From Rutpela maculata (Eukaryota > Arthropoda > Insecta > Coleoptera > Cerambycidae), in NCBI GenBank assembly GCA_936432065.2, contig OW386291.2, forward strand, positions 104,287,823 through 104,351,822: a DNA stretch of 64,000 nt, given 5' to 3'. The notes beneath the pieces are model-generated. The model saw only the letters and a program-made list of their open reading frames with translations. It was not told the DNA's origin and made no database searches. The position numbers were made by a program, and so were the translations under genes. Below, in pieces: positions 47,001 to 57,715 of this stretch; position 1 is the stretch's first letter; every line of letters begins with the position of its first letter.

Positions 47001-48144
47001 CAAGGTGTTTCGAAAAGATTGGGACAACGCTTAGCCGTAGATTCTTGACATCAAAACAAGTCGATTTAACTCAAAAAGTAGTGGTCTAACTCTTTTCGTT
47101 TTGAAGATACATGGTGGTAAAGTAAAAAAATTGTATTCGTAATTTGTCTCTATCTTGGAAACTATTATACGTATCTACTTCAAAGTTGGTAACGACATGT
47201 TTTTCAGGTCAGTAATTACAATGGTGATATTGCCGATGCCATATTTTGTAGATGGCGCTAGTTACAGGACTTTTACGTGACACTTTAAGCTATAACTTTT
47301 TTGAGGTTAGGTTTTGGACATCGTCTTCTATTATAATCGAAACGCAATTTGGTTTCCTAAAGAAAAGGTGTACTTGTTTAAACGCGATAAAATGAACCTT
47401 TTCAAAGAAATACGCGATTTACAACTTTATTGCAGTTCGAAGAAATTCAATTGTACCTAAATGCTGTTTCTTATTTAGTAGGTCAAGTATGATGTCTTGA
47501 AATCGTCAATAGTGCTTGTTGTAGATACGTATAATATTCTCAAAGATAGAGACAAAATGCGAATACAATTTTTTTTACTATACCACTTTGTATCTTGAAA
47601 ACGAAAAGAGTTAGACTACTACTTTTTGGGTTAAATTGACTTATTTTGATGTCAAGAGTCTACGCTAAGCGTTGTCCCAATATTTTCAAAACACCCCGGG
47701 TGTTGAATTTCTTCGAACAGGTGTGTGACAAAGTTGTAAATCGCGTATTTCTCTGAAAGGGTGCATTTTATCGCGTTTAAACAAGTACACATTTTCTTTA
47801 AGAAACTAAATTGCGTTTCGATTATAATAGAAGATGATGTCCAAAACCTATCCACAAAAAAGTTATGGCTTAAAGTGTCACATGAAAGTACTGTAACTAG
47901 CGCCATCTATAAAATATGACATCGGCAATATCACCATGAAAAACATATCGTTACCAACTTTGAAGTAGATACGTATTCTATGTCTCCAAGATAGAGACAA
48001 ATTACGAAAACATTTTTTTTTACTTTACCACCCTCTATCTTAAAAACGAAAAAAGTTGGACCACTATTTTTTGAGTTAAATCGACTTGTTTTGATGTCAA
48101 GTATCTACTGCTAAGCGTTGTCCCAATCTTTTCGAAACACCCTG
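47001..48144. mobile_element. 1.1-kb palindromic MITE with TATA target duplication
   Basis: Flanked by TATA at 46997-47000 and 48145-48148. Ends CAAGGTGTTTCGAAAAGATT and its near complement (GAAACACCCTG). Arms of about 560 bp meet near 47575; internal blocks such as GGCGCTAGTTACAG and CTGTAACTAGCGCC are inverted. No coding capacity. Likely mariner superfamily by its ends and TA-type target. Confidence 0.85.
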
Positions 48145-48256
48145 TATAGTATACTTAAATTGTATTGCTTTTTCTGTATCATTTTATTTACTTCTCTTTC
48201 AGATCCTAATACTCTGAAAGTTAAATATAAGTAAATAAACAGTCAGGTATTTATAA

Positions 48257-49906
48257 TTTTTGGAGTCATGTTTCAACTTTGAGCTTGCTTTAATTCCTCT
48301 TCCTCTCTTCGCTGAAAAGTTAATGAGAAAAACCAAGAATTCGTCTCCGTATGATATTTTCAATGCTGTAAGAGAGGGGCCAATAGATTTTTCTGATCGC
48401 CAGTTCATTGTTGATGGCGGCAATTTGATTCAAGTAGTATGGCCAAAGCAGACGTTTATACGTAATCATTACGGCAAAAAAGTGACTGTAGTATTTGACG
48501 AGTATGCTGACAATGTCTGCAGTACGAAGAGCATAGAAAGACAGCGGCCAACTTTTGAAACGCATTTCACCGGAAATTATTTTCAATGAGAACACGCCAC
48601 TGACTGAAACGCAAAATAAAATGATAAACAATCTCACAAATAAGGACCGGTTTATTACAATTGAAGACCTAAGTGGATAAAGGTGTTATGTTATGTTAAA
48701 GTTTTGAGTAAATTAAACAAAACGGTTTTGAGTTGGAACTTATTTATTTTGTCTTCGATTCAAATGAATAATACCTCATAAAATAGATAATTTTAGGTTA
48801 TGTTCTTTTGTTTAAACTAATATTAAAGAAAAATATCAAGCTATTATGAAACTAGATTTTTCTGTCCAAAACTGTGTACATCCACTAAAATTACTGGTTG
48901 TATGTATGACATGGCGCCTTTATAATTAAAAAGTTTCTATAAAATATTACCAATTTAGAATTCACCGTTTATTGGGTGTCAAATCTATATCAAATCTACA
49001 TCAAAAATTGCATAAAGTAATTTCTTTTTAAAATGCGACATAACACCTTTATCCACTTAGGTCTTCAATTACTGCTGTAGACGACGCTCATAGTTCAAAC
49101 CGCCTTAAATGAATCTCATGAAAATGATACAATGGTCATCGTCGGACAAGATATTGATCTTCTCGCATTGATTATCGCTTGCGCACCTGAAGATAAAGAT
49201 ATCCGTTTCTGAAGAAAGGCTCAGGGAAAAATAGAAAATAAAGAGTACGGTTCTCGTGACCTGCAGACCTTGGAAGTTTTAAAAAGCTGTACGGAGGCAG
49301 TTCTGTTTATCCACGCGTTCAGATGCGATACCACTTTAGCTTCCTTTGGTAAAGGAAAAGTGCAAAGGTGGAATGCGTCAATAAAAGAAAAGATCTCGAA
49401 GAGGTTGTCTGTATGTTCAACAACCGTGGCTCAACGAAACAAGAAACTATAAGTGCTGGAGAACAATTCGCGCTTGCATTATACAAAGCTCAAAAAAGAG
49501 AGACATTTTTGAATCATCAAAGGTTCATTATTTTCAATAAGTTGGTCGGTCAATCTTATACTGCCGGATTCTACCAAGAGTGCCACCAACATCTGAGGCA
49601 TACCGTCAACATTCTTACAGAGTATTTCTCCAAATTCAATCTTGGCGAGCAGAAAACTTGGAACCAACGATTTGGGGTTGGAAGAAAGTAGGCAATATCT
49701 TAGCACCCATTTATACCACCGAGTTACCAGCACCAATTTCCACTCTACAGCTAATATCCTGCAGCTGCAAAAAGGGTTGCGGAAAACGATGTAGGTCTAT
49801 TAAGGTTGGATTGCGCTGCTCAAAAATGTGCTCTAATTGCCATGGGCAAGGATGTTTCAACTCCGAATTTGAAGAGTTCGCCAATGAAGAACCCCTTAAT
49901 GAGTAA
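48257..49906 (+). pseudogene. PIN/XPG-like nuclease-fold protein with C-terminal cysteine-rich motif, broken
   Basis: A decayed gene between long inverted repeats. In order: FELALIPLPLF and MRKTKNSS (48270-48350), FIVDGGNLIQVVW (about 48404-48440), HYGKKVTVVFDEYADN (about 48467-48514), then a MITE insertion (48659-49070), a DDA block and MVIVGQDIDLLALIIA (about 49130-49180), AVLFIHAFRCDTTLASFGKG (49300-49358), LPPTSEAYRQHSYRVFLQIQ (49577-49639), IWGWKKVGN, and eight cysteines at 49760-49855. The spaced aspartates (VDGG, VFDEY, DDA, QDIDLL) recall the acidic active site of PIN/XPG/FEN nucleases; the cysteines follow the same spacing as at 2566-2661, with the fifth replaced by serine. At least four frameshifts or stops. 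I recall this domain order from uncharacterised proteins in insects; some Academ transposons are reported to carry Cys8 and XPG parts. Assignment there is inference. Confidence 0.7.
48659..49070. mobile_element. 412-bp MITE inserted in the PIN/XPG-like gene
   Basis: Inverted ends AATTGAAGACCTAAGTGGAT and its complement, about 36 bp long and near-perfect. It splits the gene between ...KDRF and the DDA block. Interior AT-rich, non-coding. Confidence 0.85.
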
Positions 49907-50372
49907 AATTGGACAGAATTTTAGTGGAATAGGCCTACAGGGGAAACCTCTTTAAAAAAACGCACAGAGAGCTCTACCTCGAGGGTGGTGTGGAAACGAG
50001 CTCAAATTAAAAAATAGAGCTTTGGAATACAAGGGAAATAAATAAAAATCACTTACGTCAAAACCCGCTATACATGCATCTTACAGAGAGAGAATTTCGC
50101 TCTATAAATTCATTCCTGAGCATTTTTCCATTAAAGTAACCGGTTTTAAGATATTCGCTGTGAAACTTCGAATAGGAACGATTTTTACTTATGCGCTCCA
50201 AACTACCTCTCTGTTCGGAGGCTGTTAGCGCAAACTGGGTGAGGATAAGCTACAAGGTTAATAAGACATTTTTTATGCAGAATTTAAAGACAATTTTTTT
50301 ATTTCCTTCCAACAAACGGTTTACAAGATAAAAGAGACAAACCAGCCCCGTTATGGGTGGTTTTTTTTATCT

Positions 50373-51534
50373 GACTTTTTTTCAAGTTTCTGCGAGCGTA
50401 GTGCTTCCTTGTACCGCCCAAAATGAATGGGAGTCTGGATTCATGATATTTCGGGGTAAATTAAGAAATCCCTCCAACCCCCCCATGCGTAAACCTATGA
50501 CTTTTTTTTACTCTTACAAGTCACATTTCTTACACCTTTGGGGGCCTGCTGTACGCCCCTGCCCCAAAAAAAGGGCTGGCATGGTCATTTCCGCGCTCTA
50601 CTGCCCCAAATTGACAACAATTCACACATTTTGGGAGTAAACCTATGACACCCAATTAGTGGTCGGCGGGCTCCTGGTCTGTTAGACCGTATTACTTACA
50701 TAGATAGTTAGTTACAGGTCGACCTAATAAAAGCATGTTAAAAACGAGATATTATCTAGATTAGGTCTTCCGATGATGTCAACTTGATCGACGAAAAGCG
50801 CTCCTGTAGTATTTAGTGTCCTAGTGTTTGTTGAAACTAGTATACTCAGTATTAGTTATTAGTGTTATTACACGCCTGTTAAATTAACGTCCATAAGTTT
50901 TGGCGATTGGCGTGTTGTCTACGTTAATTAGTAGATTTTCTCGGCTATAATATACCCGATTGACGTGATCGATTAGATGTAACGATGATGTATAAAAAAT
51001 ATTCGCAATTCCACTCTGAGCGCTTTCATAATATACCTTTCAGACTTTATTAAATTGGTACATCACAGCGTTCATATCTAGCTCTACCAAATGAACAAAA
51101 TGAAACGTAGAGTAGATACAATCAGGGCATTCGGCTCAATTAGCTCGAAATTCAGTTTCTGTAATGAAATTAGTGTTGGATGTTGGATGCTGCCGTCGAT
51201 TCTTTGAAGATGAGGCGCGTGACGAAGAGACGGAGAGAATGGACACACATGAACGGAGCAACACAAAGAACCACCCATCATTCGTGCTGGCTTAAAAGGA
51301 GTTCATGGGTCAACCGTTTATCCCTCTCGAGCATGATTTTGTTATAAATCAGAGGCTGATAAAAGAAAAATGTGCTGAATTCTTTTTTTTTCTTTCAGAA
51401 TGTATTCTGTTCAGACGTTATTGACGAATATAATATCCAAATATATATGTATTTGTATTAAATTCTCGTTTTACTTCAAATGTTTAAAGGATTCAAAAGT
51501 ATTTCCGGATATTTAGAGTACAAATTAACAACTA
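50373..51534. other. No gene supported
   Basis: 50353-50640 is open on the plus strand but runs out of a terminal repeat and is low-complexity. GTAAACCTATGAC occurs twice (50488 and 50637). The rest is AT-rich. Confidence 0.4.
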
Positions 51535-51695
51535 AAAGTTGCAGTCGGGCGTGACCGACTGCGAATACCTATTTGATTTACATTTTGCTCGGCTACGGCA
51601 CAATTCGCATTTACGTGGTCCCACTGATATTCAGTGTACAGAATATATCTGTTTTAGTATTATATTTGCAATCAGCGACGCTCGACTGCAACTTT
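51535..51695. mobile_element. 161-bp MITE
   Basis: Inverted ends AAAGTTGCAGTCGGGCGTG and a near complement (GCGACGCTCGACTGCAACTTT). Next to the left end is a second hairpin, GCAGTCGGGCGTGACCGACTGC. No coding function. Confidence 0.75.
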
Positions 51696-52445
51696 AATTT
51701 GTTAGACAATAATATTATTAAAGAAAAATTGATACATCGCCTAATCTACATAAAATTTGTTGGGACCTGAGAGACATACTGTATATTACAGTTTCGATAT
51801 CCTGTGCATCTTCATATTTTTGTGTGCGCAATCAAAAGCCCTGGTAACCTTTTTGCTATAAAATTATATTAAAACATGGTTTATATAAAACATGACAGTC
51901 TATACGCCTCTGGCAAGCACCCTGTATGACGGATATGGCCCAGTGTCAATGGGGAGTACTCTACCAAGCTGTTTTACATATTATGTCCCTGGATTAAGTT
52001 TACGAGATTTTTTTTATTTTACTGCTTGATTCAAACGGACAAACCTGGAATTAAAATATCCAATTTAATAGCGTGTTCTTAAAGTCGGAAACTAAAGCAA
52101 AAAAAAATTTTTTATTTTACAAAAAAATTCCAAAAGGAATAAAAATGTTTGCTTGATACTCAGTCCATTATTTTCCTTTTAATTATAGCACTTTTATAAA
52201 CTTTTACAGTAGTTGCCTTTGACTTGAAAATGTCAAATCATAATTTAATGTCAGAAAGGAATGATTTTTGTTTGCCAAAAATGTTAACAAACATATTTAA
52301 CACAATGTTATGGTACGGGGGATAAAACTTAGAGCTACATAAAAGAAGAAAGTTTCCTGGTGTTAATGTTTCCAGTAACGGTATTAAAAGATGGCCAAAT
52401 TAAAAAAAAACTGGTTATGTAACCAATTTAAAGAATAAAAAGATA
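51696..52445. other. AT-rich stretch, no gene seen
   Basis: No coding frame or repeat pair found. Confidence 0.4.
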
Positions 52446-52676
52446 GTAATAGGGAACGTGAGCTGGGTTTAGAACATAGTGAGACAGGTTACTGATGACT
52501 CGTCGTTGCCATAGTAATTCTGCTCACTACGAGAGGAACCGCAGGTTCGGTCATTTGGTTCACGCACTCGCTCGAGCGGGCGGTGGTGCGAAGCTACCAT
52601 TCGTGGCCTGAACGCCTCTAAGGCCGTATCCTTTCTAGTCGAAGGTGGCAACGATATCTCTTGGAGTCTAAAGACC
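52446..52676 (+). pseudogene. 28S rRNA 3'-region fragment
   Basis: The plus strand reads through highly conserved large-subunit rRNA blocks in order: AATAGGGAACGTGAGCTGGG, GTGAGACAGGTTA, CTGATGACTCGTCGTTG, the sarcin-ricin-loop region CTACGAGAGGAACCGCAGGT, TTTGGTTCACGCACTCGCTC, GGTGGTGCGAAGCTACCAT, TGAACGCCTCTAAGGCCG and GGTGGCAACGATATCTC. About 230 bp are kept. Point differences (CACTACGAGAGG for CAGTACGAGAGG) and two small deletions (after CAGGTTA and around CGTGG-CCTGAACG) show it is a decayed copy outside the rDNA array. The minus-strand open frame over it is spurious. It could also be the head of a 28S-derived SINE. Confidence 0.93.
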
Positions 52677-52984
52677 TTGGATTCACCACTGATAATATAT
52701 GATGATGTTGCTCCTTTGTTAGTTTTGGATTCAGTCAAAAATAATCCAAAACTTTTCTTGAGGAGACGGTCACCGCTTCAGCAAATCACACATTCGAAGG
52801 ATTTTGAAGGAACATAAAATATATGCCTATAAACTCACTTTAATCATACTCTAAAAGCTAGGAGATGGTGGTAAACGCCTTTTTTACTTCCACATTGTAG
52901 AAGTATAGTAATCGTAAAAGAAGAATTCTTGTTGCTTTAATAGGCTCAGAATGTCCATGAAATGTCGACATTTTAAGTTTAAGA
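52677..52984. other. No gene seen
   Basis: Sequence after the rDNA fragment with no recognised feature. Confidence 0.4.
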
Positions 52985-53597
52985 AAAAAAAAAATTCCAT
53001 CTGTTTGTAATTTTTTTGGTGCGCAAAATTACTCTGGAACGGTTTATGATATTGACTTGAAATTTGGTACAGTTATGTATTATAGCGAGAACTGGAACTA
53101 GATTATATTTTGATCTTATTCCGTTGAAAGGTTGGGGATAAATACGTAAAGCAAGCAAGTAAGAGTCCTTAATATTGGGATACAGTGTATGTACAAGTAG
53201 CTAAGATCTCAAGATTTTTTTGATACCAGCCACCCCCACCGGAAAGGAGGAGGGAGCTTGGCCGGTTTTAGGCCCATTTTATTTTTGAGTTTAAATTTTA
53301 AAAAAATATTTTTGTATCACCAATATTTAATTGATTTCACCCCAAACGGAACCTCCCCCTCACTCGCACATATCTCTTCTACTCCTTTTAAGTATTAGAT
53401 AACCAGAATTCAGGAACGGTATCGCTAAATGGTATATCGTTCTACGGGTTTTTGGGGTAGGCGATTTCAAATATTATATTATTCAACTTCCATAAACAAT
53501 TATTTCCACATACCATTTTTTTTTCGTTGTGAGAGCTTTGGATAGAAAATCTGGATACGGAAATAGTGATTTCTTGGGCAGCGGTTTTTATATGTTA
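52985..53597. repeat. Dispersed repeat copy, longest in the window
   Basis: Starts near CATCTGTTTGTAATTTTTTT, includes ACTCTGGAACGGTTTATGAT, then TTGACTTGAAATTTGGTAC, and ends GGGCAGCGGTTTTTATATG, where a Helitron has inserted. Parts recur at 1848-1940, 8476-8542 and 32870-33400. Non-coding. Confidence 0.8.
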
Positions 53598-53809
53598 CTA
53601 GCTGACCCAGCAAACGTTGTTTTGCCATATAAATTATAAATTTTTGTCCAAAAAATAAAAAGAAAATTTCTGGATAGGGCCACCCTTATCACCTAGGGGT
53701 ATAAAAAATAGCCTACCAAATATACACCAAAAATTTCATAAATATCGGTCAAGCCGTTTCGGAGGAGTTCGATAACAAACACTGTGATACGAGATTTGTA
53801 TATATTAGA
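53598..53809 (-). mobile_element. Short non-autonomous Helitron, inverted copy
   Basis: On the minus strand it starts TCTAATATATACAAATCTCG after an A and ends GCTGGGTCAGCTAG before a T. It matches 18131-18361 over its length apart from small deletions. It sits at the 3' end of the dispersed repeat at 52985-53597. Confidence 0.88.
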
Positions 53810-55068
53810 TTGTGTTCAAAGAAAAATTTATTATTTCTGTTAAAATTGTCAGTTTTGTTTTATATGAATATCTCGTTTTGTGATTTTTTGACATTTAGAC
53901 CCTTTAGAATTTACAGGTTATCTAGTTATTGGACCCCAATCAACTAATAACATTCTTTACAGGAAAAAAAAGGGTAAGGCTCAGTCCTGGACTATAAAAC
54001 ATGAAATATGTGATTGTTTTTAAAAATATTACTACAGTTTAAAACAACAAATGATGTTAATGGCCGATGGGCCCTTAAATTTTGTTAATTAGTATAACAA
54101 AAATATAACCAAACCAGTCAGTAATCACAGCACCAACGAAAATACTTCAACCTTGCGATCTGTTATTTTAATAGCATTGTAAAACCATGTTATTCGTTTA
54201 TTTGAAAAGAGCAATGTTCTAAATATGGCGAAGCGCCATTCTAAATTGAGATAACCTTCAACTAAACTGACGGCCACTGGAAACTAAAAATATAAACTAA
54301 GACAATTTTGAGGTGAAGTGAAATTACCGATATCCGATTTTCCAAATCTTATCTTGAATAAAGTGGACTAAATATAACGTAAAACTATCATAGGAAATGC
54401 TAAAAGGTGTATGTTGATATCGGCAATTTTTCAAAATTTTATTTTTACTATTTATCACATTAGGATGATCTATAATATAAACACACTGGAATGAAACAAT
54501 TTTGTTAGTTTTGTAGGTATTTGATATTTCCAGAATTTTTTAAAGTAACATTTTTACGCATTGACCCATGATTCTTCAGTAAACAATTGGCCAAAAGATA
54601 TTGTACTGGAATTCCGGTAAGTAGGTATGCCTGCATAACTGCCCTAATAACTGTTATAAATATGAAACAATTCAATTTAAACATAAATATTTTCTAACCT
54701 AGTGCTAGGGTGTCGAAAAATATGTTACATCCGCACGCAAAAAGTTGTAAATCAATGTTAAAACAAACACGTTAGGAAAAGTGTTTTTGTCCGTATTAGG
54801 CGTAGGCTTTTAAAAAATAAATAAAAAATACGCCACATACGGAAAAACACTTTCTCAACACTTCTCGACCAATGAGAAGCCGGCATTTCCACTTTCTCAA
54901 CACATTCTGTTGTCCGACCTCCCCTTTAGAAATGGACTCGTCTGTCAACAATCTGACGCCATTTGTCAACATTTTTTTCATTTGTGATTGAGTTTTAGTG
55001 ATTTTCAATGGTGTTGTTGCGAAATAGTGTGAAAATTTCTATGAAAATCGTTTAAATAGAAGGGAATA
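53810..55068. other. Upstream region of the recombinase gene
   Basis: AT-rich. A 24-bp imperfect inverted repeat (GTGTTTTTGTCCGTATTAGG at 54781 against CCACATACGGAAAAACAC near 54834) surrounds an A-rich spacer. 54840-55068 is less AT-biased and could contain the promoter and 5' leader of the gene starting at 55069, but I see no clear TATA or initiator. Confidence 0.4.
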
Positions 55069-56065
55069 ATGGATGTTTCGTCCAATGAGGAGATTATTGA
55101 TAGTACGCCACCAGTCATTGTGAATGCTGCGAAACAAATTTCACTTAACCTCCTTCCTGAAAGATCCAGGAAAAAATATCAGCATACTTATGCCACTTTT
55201 ATGGACTGGAGCAAAAAGAAGACGATAAATTCCTTTTCCGAAAATGTATTGATGGCTTATTTCGGTAAGCTACAAACTAAATACAAGTCCTCAACTTTGT
55301 GGTCAATATATTCGATGTTACGGAGTACTTTAAATTTAAACAATGGAGTGAACATTGAACAATATTCAAAATTGAGGGCCCTTTTGAAACGCAAATCGGA
55401 GGGCTACCAAGCTAATAAGTCTAAAACCTTCACAGATCAAGAGATTAATAATTTCATAAAAAATGCACCAGACAAAGTGTATCTTGCTGTGAAGGTAAGA
55501 ATGTATACCTATGTAGTCCCTGATAGGCACATTGTGGTAAATTTGATTTTAGGTTTCCCTTATCATGGGAGTAATGGGAGCATGTCGATCATGTGAATTG
55601 AAGGCGATGAAAATTGACGACTGGGAACATATAAATAATTCTGTGCTTGTAACAGTTCCAATAACAAAATCTAAAACTGTTCGAAAATTTTCTGTAACTG
55701 ACGAGTTTTATCAAATTATCAAAAACTATATGTCTCAGACCACCAAATGTAACACAGGCTCTCTTTCTAAATTATCAAAAGGGCAAGTGCCTATGCAGGA
55801 AATTGGAATTAATAAATTAAGTGGAATGGGCAAGCAGGTAGCAACGTTTCTGAAACTTCCAGATCCACATCTATACACCGGACATAGCTTCCGCAGGTCA
55901 TCTGCGAGAATACTTGTAGACGCGGGAGCAGATATAACAGCTTTAAAGAGACACGGAGGCCGGAAATCATCTTCTGTAGCCGAGGGCTACATAGATGATT
56001 CGATGAAAAACAAAATGGACACTCCAAATAAACTTTTCCTAACTCAAATTAGCACTGAAATATAG
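55069..56065 (+). CDS. Tyrosine recombinase (Crypton-type), two exons, apparently intact
   Basis: Exon 1 55069-55494, intron 55495-55552 (58 bp, GTAAGA...TTTTAG), exon 2 55553-56065 including the stop: 312 residues. The protein would cut and join DNA through a covalent tyrosine link. Residues 20-110 form the helical SAM-like N-terminal domain (KYQHTYATFMDWSKK, SSTLWSIYSMLRSTL). The catalytic domain has ArgI in GACRSCEL (R154), HSFR (H253, R256), and the nucleophile in EGYID (Y288). The fourth position, usually H or W, is R279 in RHGGRKSS. ArgI lies 12 residues after the splice junction, which supports splicing. No frame lesions. No terminal repeats are seen, as expected for Cryptons. An autonomous Crypton or a domesticated host copy are both possible. 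Confidence 0.88.
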
Positions 56066-56339
56066 AACATTACCATACGTTAGTAGAAAATAGCTATACA
56101 ATATTTGTTCTACGACAATCTTCAATTTCCATATTTAGACAAATAAATTTCAAAAAAAATCAGTTTAAACGTTAAAACGCAAATCCATAATTTGGCGTTT
56201 CTAAAGTGAAGATCGTGAGACAACTTCCATTGTTTTCAATGCACTCATGGATCCGGCTACACATAAGAATAAAATAATGTTACTTTTTCTGAAATCAAGA
56301 AATCAAGAATGTCTACATTTTCGGCGCATTTTCAGATCC
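56066..56339. other. 3' flank of the recombinase gene
   Basis: AATAAATTTC near 56141 could serve as a polyadenylation signal (AATAAA) about 75 bp after the stop. No other feature. Confidence 0.4.
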
Positions 56340-57715
56340 CAAAATACGCCATTCCAGTATTTTAATCCGTCGTCAAGCAACTATCAGAAAACAGTCCGGG
56401 AAAGTTACTTTGCCGGCTCCTACGCCGAATTGAACGGTACTGAATTTGTCCAGTGAGGTTAAGTATCCAGGAGTAATCCTGGACCAAAAACTTACCTGGA
56501 ACTCGCATTTGAAAAGGACACTTACAAAAGCAACCACGGCTATTTGGACGTGCCGTAGGCTGGTTGGTAAGACTTGAGGTCTGAAGCCAAAAATGATACA
56601 TTTCTGATACATACCTTTTGGTTGTCAGACCTACGCATCATGTGTATGGTGGCCAAAAACACAAGAGAAATTAGCACAAGGAAAGCTGCAGAAACTGCAA
56701 CGCCAGGCCTTAGATTCAGACCAGGCGACCTGGTAGGTCAAGGATTTTGGAGTTAATCCAATCTGAATCTATGACCAAACCCACTGACTCAATGGCAATC
56801 GAGCATGACTTTGATTGGCCGTTTGATGTGCTGATTGAAAGCCGTCAGGTGAGCAGAGTCAAAGGACGGCGGCTGGTATACAGATGGATCCAAGATGGAC
56901 GAAGGGGTTGGTGTGGGCGTAGCAATATCTAAATGCAGGCTAACTAAAGTCCTTGGTAACACCCCAACCATCTTCCAGACAGAAATCTATGCTATAGATC
57001 TGTGTGCCTTAACAGAGGCACTCGAAGGGAAAAGATCTATATACTTTCAGATAGCCAGGCAGCACTAAAAGCTCTCAGGTCCTATACCTTCGGGTCTAAA
57101 TCTGCCTGGGAATGCAGACAATCCCTGAGCAACTGGCAAAAAATAACAAGGTTACCTTGATGTGGGTACCAGGCACGAGGGAATAGAAGGTAACGAACAA
57201 GATGACACCTTCGCAAAAAAAGGGACCCGAACCATTCTGTGGCTTATCTAAGGGACACATATCGGAGGAGGAGGAGGTCCAAAATGGGAAAAGGAACAAA
57301 AGAAGTCCTACTGGAGGAATACTCCAGGCCAGAGACAAGCAAAAAGGTTTATAACCTATTCGACAAAGAATGCCACAAGGCTTCTCGAACTCGGAAAGTC
57401 CGACCCAAGGTAATCACAGGCCTTCTAACTGGCCATTTGCCCTTGAGATATCATCTCAAGAACATGGGCAAGGCAGAAGATGACAATTGCAGATACTGTG
57501 AATGTGCAACTGAGATTGCGGAACATATACTTTGTGAATGCAAAGTACTAATCCGCATTAGGCTAAAGTACCTAGAACAGGCAGAATTAACGCCTGAATA
57601 CATAGGAAAACTAACTCCCAGGAAAATCACAAGCTTTGTAAAAGGTTTGGAATTCCGAGCAAAAACTAGTTGCAGGGTAATTCACAAAAGATCTTTTAGG
57701 TCGAGGTGAGGAAAG
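56340..57715 (+). pseudogene. R1-like LINE relic: RT C-terminus, RNase H, zinc finger
   Basis: 5'-truncated and multiply broken. In order: the RT C-terminus (EVKYPGVILDQKLTWNSHLK, then ATTAIWTCRRLVGKT; 56455-56575), a linker (56640-56860), RNase H (WYTDGSKMDEGVGVGVA near 56873-56925, an S-D-SQAALKAL series near 57050, WVPGT near 57165), and the C-terminal region open at 57239-57709 (VITGLLTGHLPLRYHL, then CRYCECATEIAEHILCEC, then LTPRKITSFVKGL). The RT part matches the copy at 60868-62700. At least five stops or frameshifts upstream of 57239. Retrotransposition protein, now dead. Confidence 0.88.

Larger units (their letters stand above)
46493..50372 (+). mobile_element. 3.9-kb long-TIR DNA transposon encoding a PIN/XPG-like and cysteine-rich protein
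   Basis: Inverted repeats of about 350 bp at 46493-46850 and about 50030-50372: CACTTACGTCAAAACCCGCT (50050-50069) matches inverted sequence at about 46805-46824, GAGGATAAGCTACAAGGTTA (50240) matches near 46624, and AACGGGG blocks mark the outer edges. The plus-strand gene at 48257-49906 lies between them. Two younger elements are nested inside (47001-48144 and 48659-49070). The outer ends are blurred by homopolymers, so no target duplication could be read. Confidence 0.8.

Noticed and set aside
47652..47906. 84-codon minus-strand frame
   Set aside because: It lies wholly in one arm of the 47001-48144 palindromic MITE and has no motif.
52469..52738. 89-codon minus-strand frame
   Set aside because: It is antisense to a 28S rRNA fragment.
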